This document shows, piece after piece, positions 16,247-25,205 of a DNA stretch of 64,000 nt. The DNA comes from CAIOHW01 sp964432565. GTDB taxonomy: Bacteria; Bdellovibrionota; UBA1018. Location: assembly GCA_964432565.1 (NCBI GenBank), contig CAYSOA010000004.1, positions 39,139 to 103,138 on the forward strand, in the 5' to 3' direction. Position 1 is the first letter of the stretch. The number at the start of each line of letters is the position of its first letter. The notes beneath the pieces were generated by a model. It was not told where the DNA came from. It did no database searches and was given only the letters and a program-made list of their open reading frames with translations. Made by a program: the position numbers and the translations under genes.

Positions 16247-17692
16247 TCAGTCCAAACCGTAGCGCCGACGCTTTCTCCAAAGCGTGCTGAGATTGATTCC
16301 CAGGATCGTGGCGGCCTCTTCGAGCGTCTGCGTCGTACCCAGAACGCTCAGGATATGGCGTCGTTCGAGTTCCTCGAGGCTCACTTCGGCGGCAGATAGC
16401 TGGTTCGGCGCACCGTCGATCATTGCAGATTGCGACACAAAGGAAGCCTGTTCGCCTGCTGAAGCGTGCAGTACGCCCGATGCTGCCGGCACGGCATCCG
16501 CCTTTGTCGGAGCTGACGAGAAGCCTTCGACGACGCGATCGGGCAGATCATCCAGCGTCACCTGGTCCGTCGAGCAAAGGATGGCGGCACGCTCGAGGGC
16601 GTTCTTGAGCTCGCGAATGTTTCCCGGCCACGGATAGGCCCGGATTGCTGCAGCTGCTTCGGCACTGAAGGGGCGTGCGGGCCGATTTGCGGCGACAAAG
16701 GACTTCTGCAGAAGTCCCTCGGCCAGGGCGGGAATGTCCTCGCTGCGGTTGCGAAGCGAGGGCATGTGCAGATCGATCACATTCAGCCGAAAGTACAAAT
16801 CCTCGCGAAAACGCCCCTGGCGAACCTCATGTTCGAGGTCCTTGTTCGTAGCCGCAATGATGCGAACGTCCACGCGGATGGTCTTGGTATCGCCGACCCG
16901 CTCGAACTCGCGTTCCTGCAGAAATCGAAGCAGCTTGGTCTGCAGCGACGGCGAGATCTCGCCGATCTCATCAAGAAATACGGTACCGCTCTCGGCGAGC
17001 TGCAGCCGTCCCACCTTGTCCTTCACGGCACCTGTAAACGATCCTCGGACGTGTCCGAAGAGCTCGGACTCGAGCAGATTTTCTGAAAGCGTCGCACAGT
17101 TGACCACGGCAAAAGGACCTTTCGAACGCTGGCTGGCATCGTGCGTAATCTTCGCAAGAAGCGTCTTTCCCGTACCGCTTTCACCGGTGATCAGAATGGT
17201 CGAGTCGGTTGCCGCCACCTTCCTCGCCATGTCGAGCACCTTCTGCATTCGAGCATTTTTCGTCGTAATACTCGACGGGTCAGAAAGGACTTCGACGGTG
17301 TCCCGAAGCTTCAGGTTCTCGTCGCTGAGCCGCCTGAACTCCTCGATTCGTGAAACCAGGTGCTCGAGCTGCTCGGGAGTGAAGGGTTTGACCAGATAAT
17401 CATAGGCTCCCCCCTTCATGGCACTGATGGCCGTATCAATGGTGGCATAGGCCGTCATGAGCACCGGCGTTACTCCGGGAAAATATTCCCGGGTCTTTCC
17501 CAGAAGATCGAGGCCGCTCATTCCATCCATCCTGAGATCGGTGATCAGGATATCGGGACTCGAACGACGCATCAGCGAAAGAGCCATCTCTCCACTGTCG
17601 GCCACCTGAACCTCGTGGCCCGCAGCGGTCAGTGCCGCCTCCATGGTGCTGCAGATTCCCTGTTCGTCATCAACCACCAGCAACTTCGACAT
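16247..17692 (-). CDS. Sigma-54-dependent response regulator with GSFTGA loop
   Basis: A 481-residue NtrC-type activator. The receiver has its phospho-acceptor in DILITDLRMDGMSG. The AAA+ domain has Walker A GESGTGKT and Walker B GTVFLDEIGEI, but the sigma-54 contact loop reads GSFTGA instead of GAFTGA. The C-terminal Fis-type helix-turn-helix is TLEEAATILGINLSTLWRKRR. The start at 17692 lies 23 bp inside the end of the upstream kinase gene, so the two are translationally coupled. A Ser in this loop occurs in some functional activators, but it is worth noting next to a degenerate kinase. Confidence 0.93.
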   Translation of the reverse strand: MSKLLVVDDEQGICSTMEAALTAAGHEVQVADSGEMALSLMRRSSPDILITDLRMDGMSGLDLLGKTREYFPGVTPVLMTAYATIDTAISAMKGGAYDYLVKPFTPEQLEHLVSRIEEFRRLSDENLKLRDTVEVLSDPSSITTKNARMQKVLDMARKVAATDSTILITGESGTGKTLLAKITHDASQRSKGPFAVVNCATLSENLLESELFGHVRGSFTGAVKDKVGRLQLAESGTVFLDEIGEISPSLQTKLLRFLQEREFERVGDTKTIRVDVRIIAATNKDLEHEVRQGRFREDLYFRLNVIDLHMPSLRNRSEDIPALAEGLLQKSFVAANRPARPFSAEAAAAIRAYPWPGNIRELKNALERAAILCSTDQVTLDDLPDRVVEGFSSAPTKADAVPAASGVLHASAGEQASFVSQSAMIDGAPNQLSAAEVSLEELERRHILSVLGTTQTLEEAATILGINLSTLWRKRRRYGLD

Positions 17693-19505
17693 AATTCCGG
17701 CCCCCTCCTCTGTTATTGAATTCATGCCCGGACTGCGGAACCACCAACACGAGTTCCGTTCCGGTCGATTGATCCGTCCTCATGGCCAGTGAGCCTCCAT
17801 GCGCAATGGCAACCTCGCGCGCAATCGCAAGACTCATGCCGGTTGCGTTGCTTCGTGCAACGCGAAGACTGTAATGTGCAAATCCACGTTCGAAGAGGCG
17901 CTCTTGAATCTCGCCGGGAAATTGGAGGGCAGCTCCACAGATCCGAATTTCGAAATCGCTGCCGCTCGATCCGCCGGATCGCACCATGCCGACCTGAAGC
18001 CGGGAGCCGCGACTCGAGTGACGAACCGCCTCGGTCAGCATGCTCGACAGCACCCAGGCCAGACGTGCCGGGTCGACTCGGACCGTGGAGTCCCCCAGCG
18101 TCTCGGAGAAGTGGAGCTCGAGTCGAATCTGCCGCTGCTCCGCTTCACTTCGAGCCGCCCTCACCGCCTGCGCCAGAAGCCGCCTCAGATCGGAGGCTCG
18201 CAGATTGAGGCTCTCGGAATTCAGATCGAAGCGGCTGGTCACCAGAAGCTCGTCGATCAGTTCACGCAGGCGATCCACGTCACGAACACTGGTGTCGACC
18301 AAACGCCGCTGCACGTCGGTCAGCGAACCAGCGGGCGAGCGCTGCAGCAGGCGTGTGGCCATCAATAGACTCGTGACCGGGGTTTTCACTTCGTGCGACA
18401 ACAAGGCCAGGAAGTGGGCCTTGGCCTCCTCGCCCTGGCGAATCCACGAGATGTCCTGGGCGACGACAATCGTATCTGCGGCATTCCGGCCATCCCCGGC
18501 CCGCGAAGATTCCGAAGACCGCGTCACCAGGTAGGAGGCGATCTGGACGCCATCCTCCGATCGAACAACGAGTTCAACCGGTGTCCAACGCGAGGCGGCC
18601 GTCAAAATCGCCGAGGCAGCACGCTGTCGGTTGTCCTTGTCGCTGAATCCGGAATCAGCAGCCTTCTCAAGATCGACCGGATGGAGACCGCGATGAAACT
18701 CCTCTTCAAGAATTCGGGCTCCAGTGGCGTTTCGCCACACGACCGTGCTGCCGCGAAGCACGAAGATGCCGTCTCGATTGATCCTCGAAAGGACCTGGTT
18801 TCGAGCCTTCTGCTCGAGAAGATCCCCCTTTGACTTCTTCTGATAGGCTCGAAGCTTTTCGATCAATGCGACGGTTCCCCGCTCGAACTGCAGAATCTCC
18901 TCGGGGGCCGATTCAAAGCCGTGTCGGCGGCGATCTGCCTCCTTCGAAAAAAGCGCCGGCAGGTCCTGCGACAGATCGAGCGTACCGAGGTACCGGGCCA
19001 GATAACTTGCCGGGCGGACCACGCTATTGAAGTGGCGCCGAAACAGAAACAGCACCACGAGAAAAATCACTCCCCAAAAAAGCAGTCCTCGCCCCAGAAT
19101 GCCCCGAAGGCGAATCTCGCGATCGTCCGAAAGACGTACGAGCTCGAGCGACTGGTGGAACTGCCAGCCCTCGGCAATCGCCTTCAGCAGTCTGATATCA
19201 GGGGCCGGCTGACTGAACTGGGCCATCAGGGCACTGACGTAGGTGTTTCCGATTACGTCACCGCGAGAGTCCGGATCAACCGAGCGCACTAGAGCGAGCG
19301 CCCGCCCGAACTCGTGAGCCACGATATGCATTCGAACTCGACTCGAGACATCCAGCAGCTCCTGGCGCAGCAGGTGAGTCTTGCGGCTGGCTTGAATCTC
19401 GTCGGCCACCTCGAGGCCGACCCAGGCCATTGTCGCACCGATCATGACCAGAAGCAGCAGGAGCCCCGACTGATAGATTTCAAAAAGCGAGCGGGACCTG
19501 CTCAC
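17670..19505 (-). CDS. Sensor histidine kinase with degenerate ATPase domain
   Basis: A 611-residue protein with two membrane helices (about 12-32 and 137-157) around a periplasmic sensor, then a linker, a PAS-like segment (about 240-330) and a HisKA helix with an intact acceptor, HFLALLSHEVKTPVTSL. The following HATPase-like domain keeps the fold pattern but has lost the key residues. The N box reads SMLTEAVRHS where the essential Asn should be, the G1 box Asp is missing (EIRICGAAL), and G2 reads ATGMSL. It may act as a phosphatase, a scaffold or a receiver of phosphate from another kinase rather than as an autokinase. Confidence 0.88.
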   Translation of the reverse strand: MSRSRSLFEIYQSGLLLLLVMIGATMAWVGLEVADEIQASRKTHLLRQELLDVSSRVRMHIVAHEFGRALALVRSVDPDSRGDVIGNTYVSALMAQFSQPAPDIRLLKAIAEGWQFHQSLELVRLSDDREIRLRGILGRGLLFWGVIFLVVLFLFRRHFNSVVRPASYLARYLGTLDLSQDLPALFSKEADRRRHGFESAPEEILQFERGTVALIEKLRAYQKKSKGDLLEQKARNQVLSRINRDGIFVLRGSTVVWRNATGARILEEEFHRGLHPVDLEKAADSGFSDKDNRQRAASAILTAASRWTPVELVVRSEDGVQIASYLVTRSSESSRAGDGRNAADTIVVAQDISWIRQGEEAKAHFLALLSHEVKTPVTSLLMATRLLQRSPAGSLTDVQRRLVDTSVRDVDRLRELIDELLVTSRFDLNSESLNLRASDLRRLLAQAVRAARSEAEQRQIRLELHFSETLGDSTVRVDPARLAWVLSSMLTEAVRHSSRGSRLQVGMVRSGGSSGSDFEIRICGAALQFPGEIQERLFERGFAHYSLRVARSNATGMSLAIAREVAIAHGGSLAMRTDQSTGTELVLVVPQSGHEFNNRGGGRNYVEVAGG

Positions 19506-20065
19506 GTGTTCGGCTCCCGCCTGAGAACCTGCATCGCTCGCACAGCCCAGACACTTCGGCTTCCCATCTGCGAGATCGAATCGAGCACCGCCGGGCGCCG
19601 AAATACGAGATAAAGTGCCTTGCCCGAGAGGAAGACCAGCTCGGAACGGCGGTTTCGGCAGGGGCCTTCGTTCAGCGCCTGAAGGGCGAAATTCAGTGCC
19701 CGCAAGAGATGCTCGCGGCCCTCGCGAACCCTTCCCCCATGAACCAGCCCCTGCCCGACCGAACTGTGCCAGCGGGCGAGCTGGGTCGCGTCGCGCACCT
19801 CGGGGGCGATCAACCCGATGGTGACCGCTCCGGCCTTCGGAGCCAAACCCTCGGGCAGACCCGTGGGTAGCAGGGCAGCAGCCTCGAGTTCCTTCACCTC
19901 TTGCCGCAGCAGCGCCTCACTGGGCGAAATCGAGCTGCGGCCCCAGCTCAGATCGAGAGACCAGCTCGCCCCCCAGAGCACTCCTCCCGCGATGAGGACA
20001 ATCGCCACGCCCAGCTTGAAGGGTGCGAAAACGGGGCGATTCAGAATGGAGAGCCGTCGAGTCAT
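19502..20065 (-). CDS. Hypothetical membrane-anchored protein, 187 aa
   Basis: One N-terminal membrane helix (VAIVLIAGGVLWGASWSL) is followed by a periplasmic helical region of about 140 residues, including a coiled segment (ALLRQEVKELEAAALL) and a TPR-like stretch (REGREHLLRALNFALQALNEG). Its stop overlaps the start of the sensor kinase by 4 bp, so it is the first gene of this two-component operon and may modulate the sensor. I chose ATG 20065, next to the helix. No family is recognised. Confidence 0.6.
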   Translation of the reverse strand: MTRRLSILNRPVFAPFKLGVAIVLIAGGVLWGASWSLDLSWGRSSISPSEALLRQEVKELEAAALLPTGLPEGLAPKAGAVTIGLIAPEVRDATQLARWHSSVGQGLVHGGRVREGREHLLRALNFALQALNEGPCRNRRSELVFLSGKALYLVFRRPAVLDSISQMGSRSVWAVRAMQVLRREPNT

Positions 20066-20201
20066 GATGCGGGGTGTCCTATAGCAGCGCACTGCATTGG
20101 CAAAGCGCGTGCCGCAGCCCAAGCCCCGGTTTTCAAGCACTTCAAACTGTCATGACATTTGCCTGAAGATTGCGTTTTGCACGAAGCCGACGAAAAGTCG
20201 G

Positions 20202-20576
20202 TTATCCTGCACTGCGAACCCGTGCAGATTCGCGTTCGCGAATGGCCTGGCAGCGCGCACAAAGCCGGGCCTCGGGTACGACCAGGAGCCGCTTTTCGGG
20301 AATCTCCTCATCGCAATCTTCACAGACGCCAAAGCCCACTGATGCGATTTTTGCGAGCGCGCGATCGATCGCCTGAATTTCGCGAAGCTCCTGCTCCTGT
20401 AACGAGGCGGTGCGACCGAGATGCTCGAGGCTCTGGGCAATATCCACCATCTCCGCCTGGGAATCGACGCGATCCATTTCGCTTTCGGTCAGGATGGAAG
20501 GGATCAGCCCTTCTCCCAACCTCGCCCGGCGCGCCTTCAGGATGTCGTGAATCTTGTCTCGAGTGCCTCGGTCCAT
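20202..20576 (-). CDS. DksA/TraR-type C4 zinc-finger protein
   Basis: A 124-residue protein. A long N-terminal coiled coil (about residues 1-80) is followed by the C4 zinc finger CEDCDEEIPEKRL, then LCARC (C-x2-C-x17-C-x2-C). DksA/TraR proteins insert their coiled coil into the RNA polymerase secondary channel and affect promoter choice, often with ppGpp. Start ATG 20576 gives the usual family length; the longer frame upstream runs into the intergenic region. The coiled-coil tip was not checked for the two acidic residues of DksA. Confidence 0.85.
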   Translation of the reverse strand: MDRGTRDKIHDILKARRARLGEGLIPSILTESEMDRVDSQAEMVDIAQSLEHLGRTASLQEQELREIQAIDRALAKIASVGFGVCEDCDEEIPEKRLLVVPEARLCARCQAIRERESARVRSAG

Positions 20577-20619
20577 GAAGGGCTGCGATCTGCAAAAACC
20601 CTGCACGACGCGAGTCGGA

Positions 20620-21561
20620 CTAATTTTGGCAGCGTGCCGAATGGGCTGCCAGATAACGGCTCGAAATCGAGCGACCCATTGCACCGACCAGCCCAAGGCT
20701 CGCCTCACAAAGCCGCCCGAGATCGACTCCGCTGCGAATCTTCATGCCGTCCAGCATGTAAACGAGATCTTCGGTGGCCAGGTTTCCGGTCGCAGCGGGC
20801 GCGAACGGACAACCGCCCAGTCCTCCGGCCGAAGAGTCGATGCTCGTTACCCCGTATTCCATCGCCCGCAGCGTGTTGGCGAGCGCCGTTCCACGGGTGT
20901 CGTGAAAGTGCACGGCCACTTTCGCAACCGGGTTCTTCGAGAGGAGTTTCGGCACGATCGCGTCGACGCCCCGCGGGGTCGCTACCCCGATGGTGTCTCC
21001 CAGGGATACTTGCTGGGCTCCGAGATCCAAAAGCCTCTGAGCCGCATCGATGGAGCGCCTGGCCGCCACTTCGCCTTCAAACGGGCAGCCAAAGACAGTC
21101 GACAGATAAGCGCGAGTCTTCAGCTTCAGGCGCCGAGCCTCTCGAAGCACTTCACGTATCTCGGCAAGTGAGTCGGCGATCGACATGCCGATGTTGCGGC
21201 GATTGAACGTCTCGCTCGCGGCAGTAAAGACTCCGATGGCGCGTGCGCCAGCCGCCAAGGCCCGCTCCAGACCCCGTCGATTCGGAACCAGCGCCCAGTA
21301 GGTCGGTCCCTGCAGCGAACGATCGGCCAGGATGGCCTCGAAGACCTGGGCCGAGTCGGCCATCTGCGGGACGCGATCGGGGCGCACAAAGGCCCCTGCT
21401 TCGATCTGCGAAAGTCCGGCGTCCTTGAGTCCACGAATGTAGCGAAGCTTCCATTCGAGTGGGATCGTTCGGCTCTCGTTTTGAAGTCCGTCTCGAGGGC
21501 CCACGTCGAAGATCGTCACCTGACGCGGAAAGCCCGCCACCTTCTTCGTGCTAGCCGGCAT
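20620..21561 (-). CDS. mvaB: Hydroxymethylglutaryl-CoA lyase
   Basis: It cleaves HMG-CoA to acetoacetate and acetyl-CoA, the last step of leucine breakdown. At 313 aa it matches the family. Motifs are the N-terminal metal and substrate site DVGPRDGLQNE, the metal ligands in VAVHFHDTRGTALAN, and the active-site Cys loop GLGGCPFAPAATGN. It overlaps the biotin carrier gene by 11 bp and belongs to the carboxylase/hydratase operon at 20620-24335. Confidence 0.94.
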   Translation of the reverse strand: MPASTKKVAGFPRQVTIFDVGPRDGLQNESRTIPLEWKLRYIRGLKDAGLSQIEAGAFVRPDRVPQMADSAQVFEAILADRSLQGPTYWALVPNRRGLERALAAGARAIGVFTAASETFNRRNIGMSIADSLAEIREVLREARRLKLKTRAYLSTVFGCPFEGEVAARRSIDAAQRLLDLGAQQVSLGDTIGVATPRGVDAIVPKLLSKNPVAKVAVHFHDTRGTALANTLRAMEYGVTSIDSSAGGLGGCPFAPAATGNLATEDLVYMLDGMKIRSGVDLGRLCEASLGLVGAMGRSISSRYLAAHSARCQN

Positions 21562-22078
21562 TCTGGCCTCCGCTCGGGGCAGCCTCGAAGTCGAGCATCA
21601 GGTCGCCAGGGGAAAGCTGCTGTCCTTCGATGACCCGAATCTTTTTCACCGTGCCGGCACAAGGCGCCTGAATCGCGAACTCCATCTTCATCGCTTCGAC
21701 CAGCACGAGCTTCTGATTCTCTGAAACCTCCGCCCCTTCCGCCACGAGCAGTTTGCGGACCTTGCCCGGAAACTGCGCTGTGAAATCGGCGGCACTGGCT
21801 CCCGATGCAGCCGCCCCGCGCGAGGCATCGAGGCGCGACCAGTCCCCAAAAAGTGGTCCGTGAAAACCCGACGGCTCGAGCCATTGCGCCGAGAACTTTC
21901 CCCTGCCCTGAATGGACACCCCGCGGACCCGTTCAACCGTCCCATCGAGCCGAGTGCGCTCGGCAATCACCCACCCGCCAGGGCGAAGCGATACGGTCCA
22001 CGATTGAGCGTCGCGGGCCTCGGCTGACTGGTCATCGGCGGTGAATTTTTTTCCCGAAACCTTCCACTGGTGTTTCAT
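21551..22078 (-). CDS. Biotin carboxyl carrier protein of acyl-CoA carboxylase
   Basis: A 175-residue protein with a C-terminal biotinyl domain. The biotin site is VLVEAMKMEFAIQAP, followed by the hairpin GTVKKIRVIEGQQLSPGDL. The first 90 residues resemble the linker (BT) region between biotin carboxylase and carrier in fused enzymes. It starts with ATG 22078 overlapping the biotin carboxylase stop (ATGA). Together with the 486-aa carboxylase it makes up the length of a normal fused methylcrotonyl-CoA carboxylase alpha subunit. The carried carboxyl group would go to the beta subunit at 31468. Confidence 0.9.
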   Translation of the reverse strand: MKHQWKVSGKKFTADDQSAEARDAQSWTVSLRPGGWVIAERTRLDGTVERVRGVSIQGRGKFSAQWLEPSGFHGPLFGDWSRLDASRGAAASGASAADFTAQFPGKVRKLLVAEGAEVSENQKLVLVEAMKMEFAIQAPCAGTVKKIRVIEGQQLSPGDLMLDFEAAPSGGQNAG

Positions 22079-23535
22079 GACAGCCTCCAGGGTGACGGTG
22101 CACTCGTCCTCTGGTCCTCGGACGCGCCTGCCAGAGAAAAGGATCGCACCAGTCGTGTCGCCGTCGCCAGGTCGACAGCCGAGATTACGGGCTGAAACTC
22201 CGCGAAGGCCTCCCCGAGGTAGCCGGTGTGCATCCTGCCCTCGCGCACCTGAGCATCGTTGGCGATCGCGAGCAGGTAACGTTGATTCGTGCCCATTCCC
22301 GAAACCACTGTTTCTTCGAGGGCAAAACGCATGCGCTGCACCGCGATTTCACGCGTGGGGGCATGCACGATGATTTTGGCCAGCAACGAGTCGAACTGCG
22401 TGCCGATCGTCTGGCCCTGCTCAATTCCGGCTTCGATGCGAATGCCGGTGCCTGTGGGCCAGCGCAGGAACTCCACTTTTCCGGGTGTCGGCGCAAAGCC
22501 CATGGCCGGGTCTTCGGCGTAGAGGCGCACTTCGATCGCGTGTCCCCGCGGCTCACCCACTTTCGGTAGCTGAAACTCCTCGGGGTTCAGCGCCAACTGC
22601 AACTGCAGGTGGACGAGATCCTGTCCGGTGACCTGCTCCGTCACGGGATGTTCGACTTGAAGGCGCGTATTCATCTCGAGAAAGTAAAAGCCACCCTGAT
22701 CGTCGACCAGAAATTCGAGTGTGCCGGCACTTCGGTATTTCACTTCCGAGACCAGCCTCAGCGAAGCTTCAAAAAGACCCTGGCGTGTCTGCTGCGACAA
22801 GTGCGGCGCGGGAGCTTCCTCCCAAACTTTCTGGTGACGGCGCTGCAGGGAGCACTCACGCTCGTACAGATGGACGCCCCCACCCTTGCCGTCTCCGAAA
22901 ACCTGCACTTCGATGTGTCGCGGATTTTCGATCAGCCGTTCAAGAAACAGCGTGCCATCACCGAACGCGGCAACGGCTTCGGCCGAGGCACTTTCGGCGG
23001 CATCCTTCAATTCGGACGCCTCGTTGACCCGACGCATGCCCTTGCCTCCGCCTCCGGCTGACGCCTTGAGCAGAAGCGGATAACCCACCTTGGCGGCGGC
23101 GGAGGCAAGATCTTCGCCCGCCCTGACCTTCGCCCAAGGCAAGGTCGGTACCTTCGCCTTCTCGGCAAGTTCCTTGGCGGCAATCTTTTCGCCCAGCGCT
23201 CGCATGGTTTCGGCTCGCGGTCCGGCGAACGCGATTCCTGCCGCTTCGCAGGCGTCGGCAAATTCGGGGCGTTCACTCAAAAATCCGTAACCGGGATGAA
23301 TGACCGTCGCGCCGCTTTTTTTCGCGGCGGCGATCACCGACTCGATATCGAGGTAACGGGACACTTCCTGCACCTCGTCGGCATAAGTGAGGTGGCGGGC
23401 CTCTTCATCACCGGGGGCACAAATGGCGACGGTACGAAAGCCCAGCTCGCGGCAGGCCTGAAAAACCCGGCACGCAATCTCCGAGCGATTCGCAACAAGG
23501 ACCTTGAGGGGTTTCGAAGCCATCACGGCACTCAT
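22075..23535 (-). CDS. Biotin carboxylase subunit, probably of methylcrotonyl-CoA carboxylase
   Basis: This ATP-grasp enzyme carboxylates biotin with bicarbonate and ATP. At 486 aa, visible motifs are the N-terminal LVANRSEIACRVFQACRELG, the glycine loop KASAGGGGKGMRRV, EVQVFGDGKGGGVHLYERECSLQRRHQKVWEEAPAP (given here as its recognisable core), and FLEMNTRLQVEHPVTE. The context (HMG-CoA lyase, methylglutaconyl-CoA hydratase) indicates the leucine pathway. I chose ATG 23535, which overlaps the hydratase stop as ATGA; ATG 23523 is the alternative. Unlike most methylcrotonyl-CoA carboxylase alpha subunits, it lacks the biotinyl domain. Confidence 0.9.
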   Translation of the reverse strand: MSAVMASKPLKVLVANRSEIACRVFQACRELGFRTVAICAPGDEEARHLTYADEVQEVSRYLDIESVIAAAKKSGATVIHPGYGFLSERPEFADACEAAGIAFAGPRAETMRALGEKIAAKELAEKAKVPTLPWAKVRAGEDLASAAAKVGYPLLLKASAGGGGKGMRRVNEASELKDAAESASAEAVAAFGDGTLFLERLIENPRHIEVQVFGDGKGGGVHLYERECSLQRRHQKVWEEAPAPHLSQQTRQGLFEASLRLVSEVKYRSAGTLEFLVDDQGGFYFLEMNTRLQVEHPVTEQVTGQDLVHLQLQLALNPEEFQLPKVGEPRGHAIEVRLYAEDPAMGFAPTPGKVEFLRWPTGTGIRIEAGIEQGQTIGTQFDSLLAKIIVHAPTREIAVQRMRFALEETVVSGMGTNQRYLLAIANDAQVREGRMHTGYLGEAFAEFQPVISAVDLATATRLVRSFSLAGASEDQRTSAPSPWRLS

Positions 23536-24335
23536 GACGAAATCCACCCCGGTTTGCGCTTTTCGAGAAACGCCTTGAGGCCTTCCTGCCCTTCCGGAGT
23601 CACGCGCAACTCCGCCAAGGTCTTCGAAACGTACTCGAGGCAGTCTCCCATTTTCTCGCGTCGCTCAGGCCAGGTCAGGTCGAGCACGAGTTGCTTGGCC
23701 ACCGACATCGCCTGCGGCCCGCACTGAAGCATGTTACCCAAAATGCGCTCGCGAGACGCTTGAAGTGCCGCAGTATCCGTGACGACTTCGTGGATGAGAC
23801 CGATCTCGTGGGCGCGCTTCGCGCCAAACCTCTCGGCACTGATGAAGAGCGCCCGAGAATGCGTGGCGCCGATCTTGGCCGTCACGAACGGACCGATGCA
23901 GGCCGGAACAATCCCGAGGCGCACTTCGCTGAGGCTGAACTGCGTATCCTGCGTGGCGACGACCATATCGCAGACACTCGTCAGACCGACTCCGCCGCCG
24001 ATGGCCGCCCCGTGGATAAAACCGATCAGCGGCTTCGGGCACTCATTCATGAGGGCGAACATTCTCGAGAGCGTGCGCGTCTCGACGAGGTTCTGCTCGA
24101 CGTTGAGCTCGACCGAACGCTTCATCCAGTTCAAGTCTCCCCCCGCAGAGAAGACAGGACCTGCACCCTGCAACGTGACGATTTTTACGTCCGCCTTCTG
24201 CACCTCGACCGAGAAAACCTCGGTGAGCTCATCAATCATCGCTTCATTGAAGGCGTTTCGAATCTCGGGACGATTCAGGGTGACATCCAGGACGCCCGGA
24301 TGCCGGATAGAGCGTTCGACCTTGAGGGTTTTCAT
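23532..24335 (-). CDS. Enoyl-CoA hydratase family, probable methylglutaconyl-CoA hydratase
   Basis: A 267-residue crotonase-fold protein. The oxyanion-hole segments are PVFSAGGDLNWMKRSVEL and GFIHGAAIGGGVGLTSVCDMVVA, and the acidic helix LSEVRLGIVPACIGPFV holds the Glu of the hydratase active site. GGDLNWM is close to the LiuC-type signature. It would hydrate 3-methylglutaconyl-CoA to HMG-CoA, directly before the lyase. Start ATG 24335 follows from the conserved MKTLKVERS opening. It is the first gene of the Liu-type operon. Confidence 0.88.
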   Translation of the reverse strand: MKTLKVERSIRHPGVLDVTLNRPEIRNAFNEAMIDELTEVFSVEVQKADVKIVTLQGAGPVFSAGGDLNWMKRSVELNVEQNLVETRTLSRMFALMNECPKPLIGFIHGAAIGGGVGLTSVCDMVVATQDTQFSLSEVRLGIVPACIGPFVTAKIGATHSRALFISAERFGAKRAHEIGLIHEVVTDTAALQASRERILGNMLQCGPQAMSVAKQLVLDLTWPERREKMGDCLEYVSKTLAELRVTPEGQEGLKAFLEKRKPGWISS

Positions 24336-24358
24336 GCCCCCGAAACTAACCCAAGCGC

Positions 24359-25144
24359 TTAAAGGCGGCAATCCTGCTTCAATCGATCGGCGAGTCCACG
24401 CGCAGCCGACACTTCGAGACGGGTGATTTCGAGCTGGGTCAGGGCATCGGCAGCAAGGCCCTCAACGTAGCGGCGATCATCGTGTCCAAAGGTGTACCAG
24501 CGACTTTGAATTTCGCCGGTCTCCGAGTCGCGTAGCGTCTCCAAAAAGCGCTCAAAGTCTCTTCCAGCGTGACGACGAACGTCGGTAAACTTCGATGCCA
24601 CCAGAACCGGAAGCTGCGCGGCATCGTCCATCAGATCTTGAAACTCCGCTTCGCTCTTCACTTCCCCGATGAGGTCTTCCAGGCTCAGCTTCAGGTGATT
24701 CACGCCCAGCTCGCGCCGATCCAAAGTTCGATAAAGGTAGCGAACGCCGTGATAGGCCGTCGGCACTGCCACGGCTGAGGTCAATAGTCCGGCCGTCGTC
24801 ACCTTGCCGAGTGGTAGCGTGTAGGCCGCCACTCCCGGAATCAACGACGCCGCCACCACGCCGACGGCCGCACAGGCACTCGAGGTGTAGGCCACGAAGC
24901 GGGCCTTGCCGAGAAGCTTCTTGAAGTCTTGAACCGCGTGCTCCTGGATCTGAGCAGAGGCTTCACGCCGTTCGGCGAGCTTCGTCAGTTTGTGAATCAC
25001 GTCATGTTGCTCGATCTGTGAGCAGTACTCGGCCAGTCTCGGTGAAAGTGCCTGAGGCGACGCCTCGGCAGCAGCGAAGGCCGAAGTCAGAGAAAGGCCG
25101 AACGAGGCCGGAACCACCAAAAAGGACGCGAGCAGCTTCTTCAT
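24359..25144 (-). CDS. Hypothetical secreted protein, 261 aa
   Basis: A signal peptide (MKKLLASFLVVPASFGLSLTSAFAAA) is followed by a helical protein. A pair of hydrophobic segments in the middle (FVAYTSSACAAVGVVAASLIPGVAAYTL, TAGLLTSAVAVPTAY; described as two hydrophobic helices near residues 85-125) suggests membrane association. The remaining sequence is amphipathic helix. No family is recognised. The start at ATG 25144 is set by the signal peptide. Confidence 0.6.
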   Translation of the reverse strand: MKKLLASFLVVPASFGLSLTSAFAAAEASPQALSPRLAEYCSQIEQHDVIHKLTKLAERREASAQIQEHAVQDFKKLLGKARFVAYTSSACAAVGVVAASLIPGVAAYTLPLGKVTTAGLLTSAVAVPTAYHGVRYLYRTLDRRELGVNHLKLSLEDLIGEVKSEAEFQDLMDDAAQLPVLVASKFTDVRRHAGRDFERFLETLRDSETGEIQSRWYTFGHDDRRYVEGLAADALTQLEITRLEVSAARGLADRLKQDCRL

Positions 25145-25205
25145 GCTGCACTGCACTACCTTAATTCCGAGTGAATTGCTCTTGTTTTTTAAGTCATTGA
25201 AATCA

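Noticed and set aside
20187..20201. Terminator after the DksA-like gene
   Set aside because: CCGAC/GTCGG makes only a 5 bp stem and no T run follows on the minus strand.
22075..22078. Sequencing frameshift joining biotin carboxylase and carrier
   Set aside because: The junction is a clean ATGA stop-start overlap and the carrier begins with a Met and its own conserved region, so true gene fission is more likely, though not proven.
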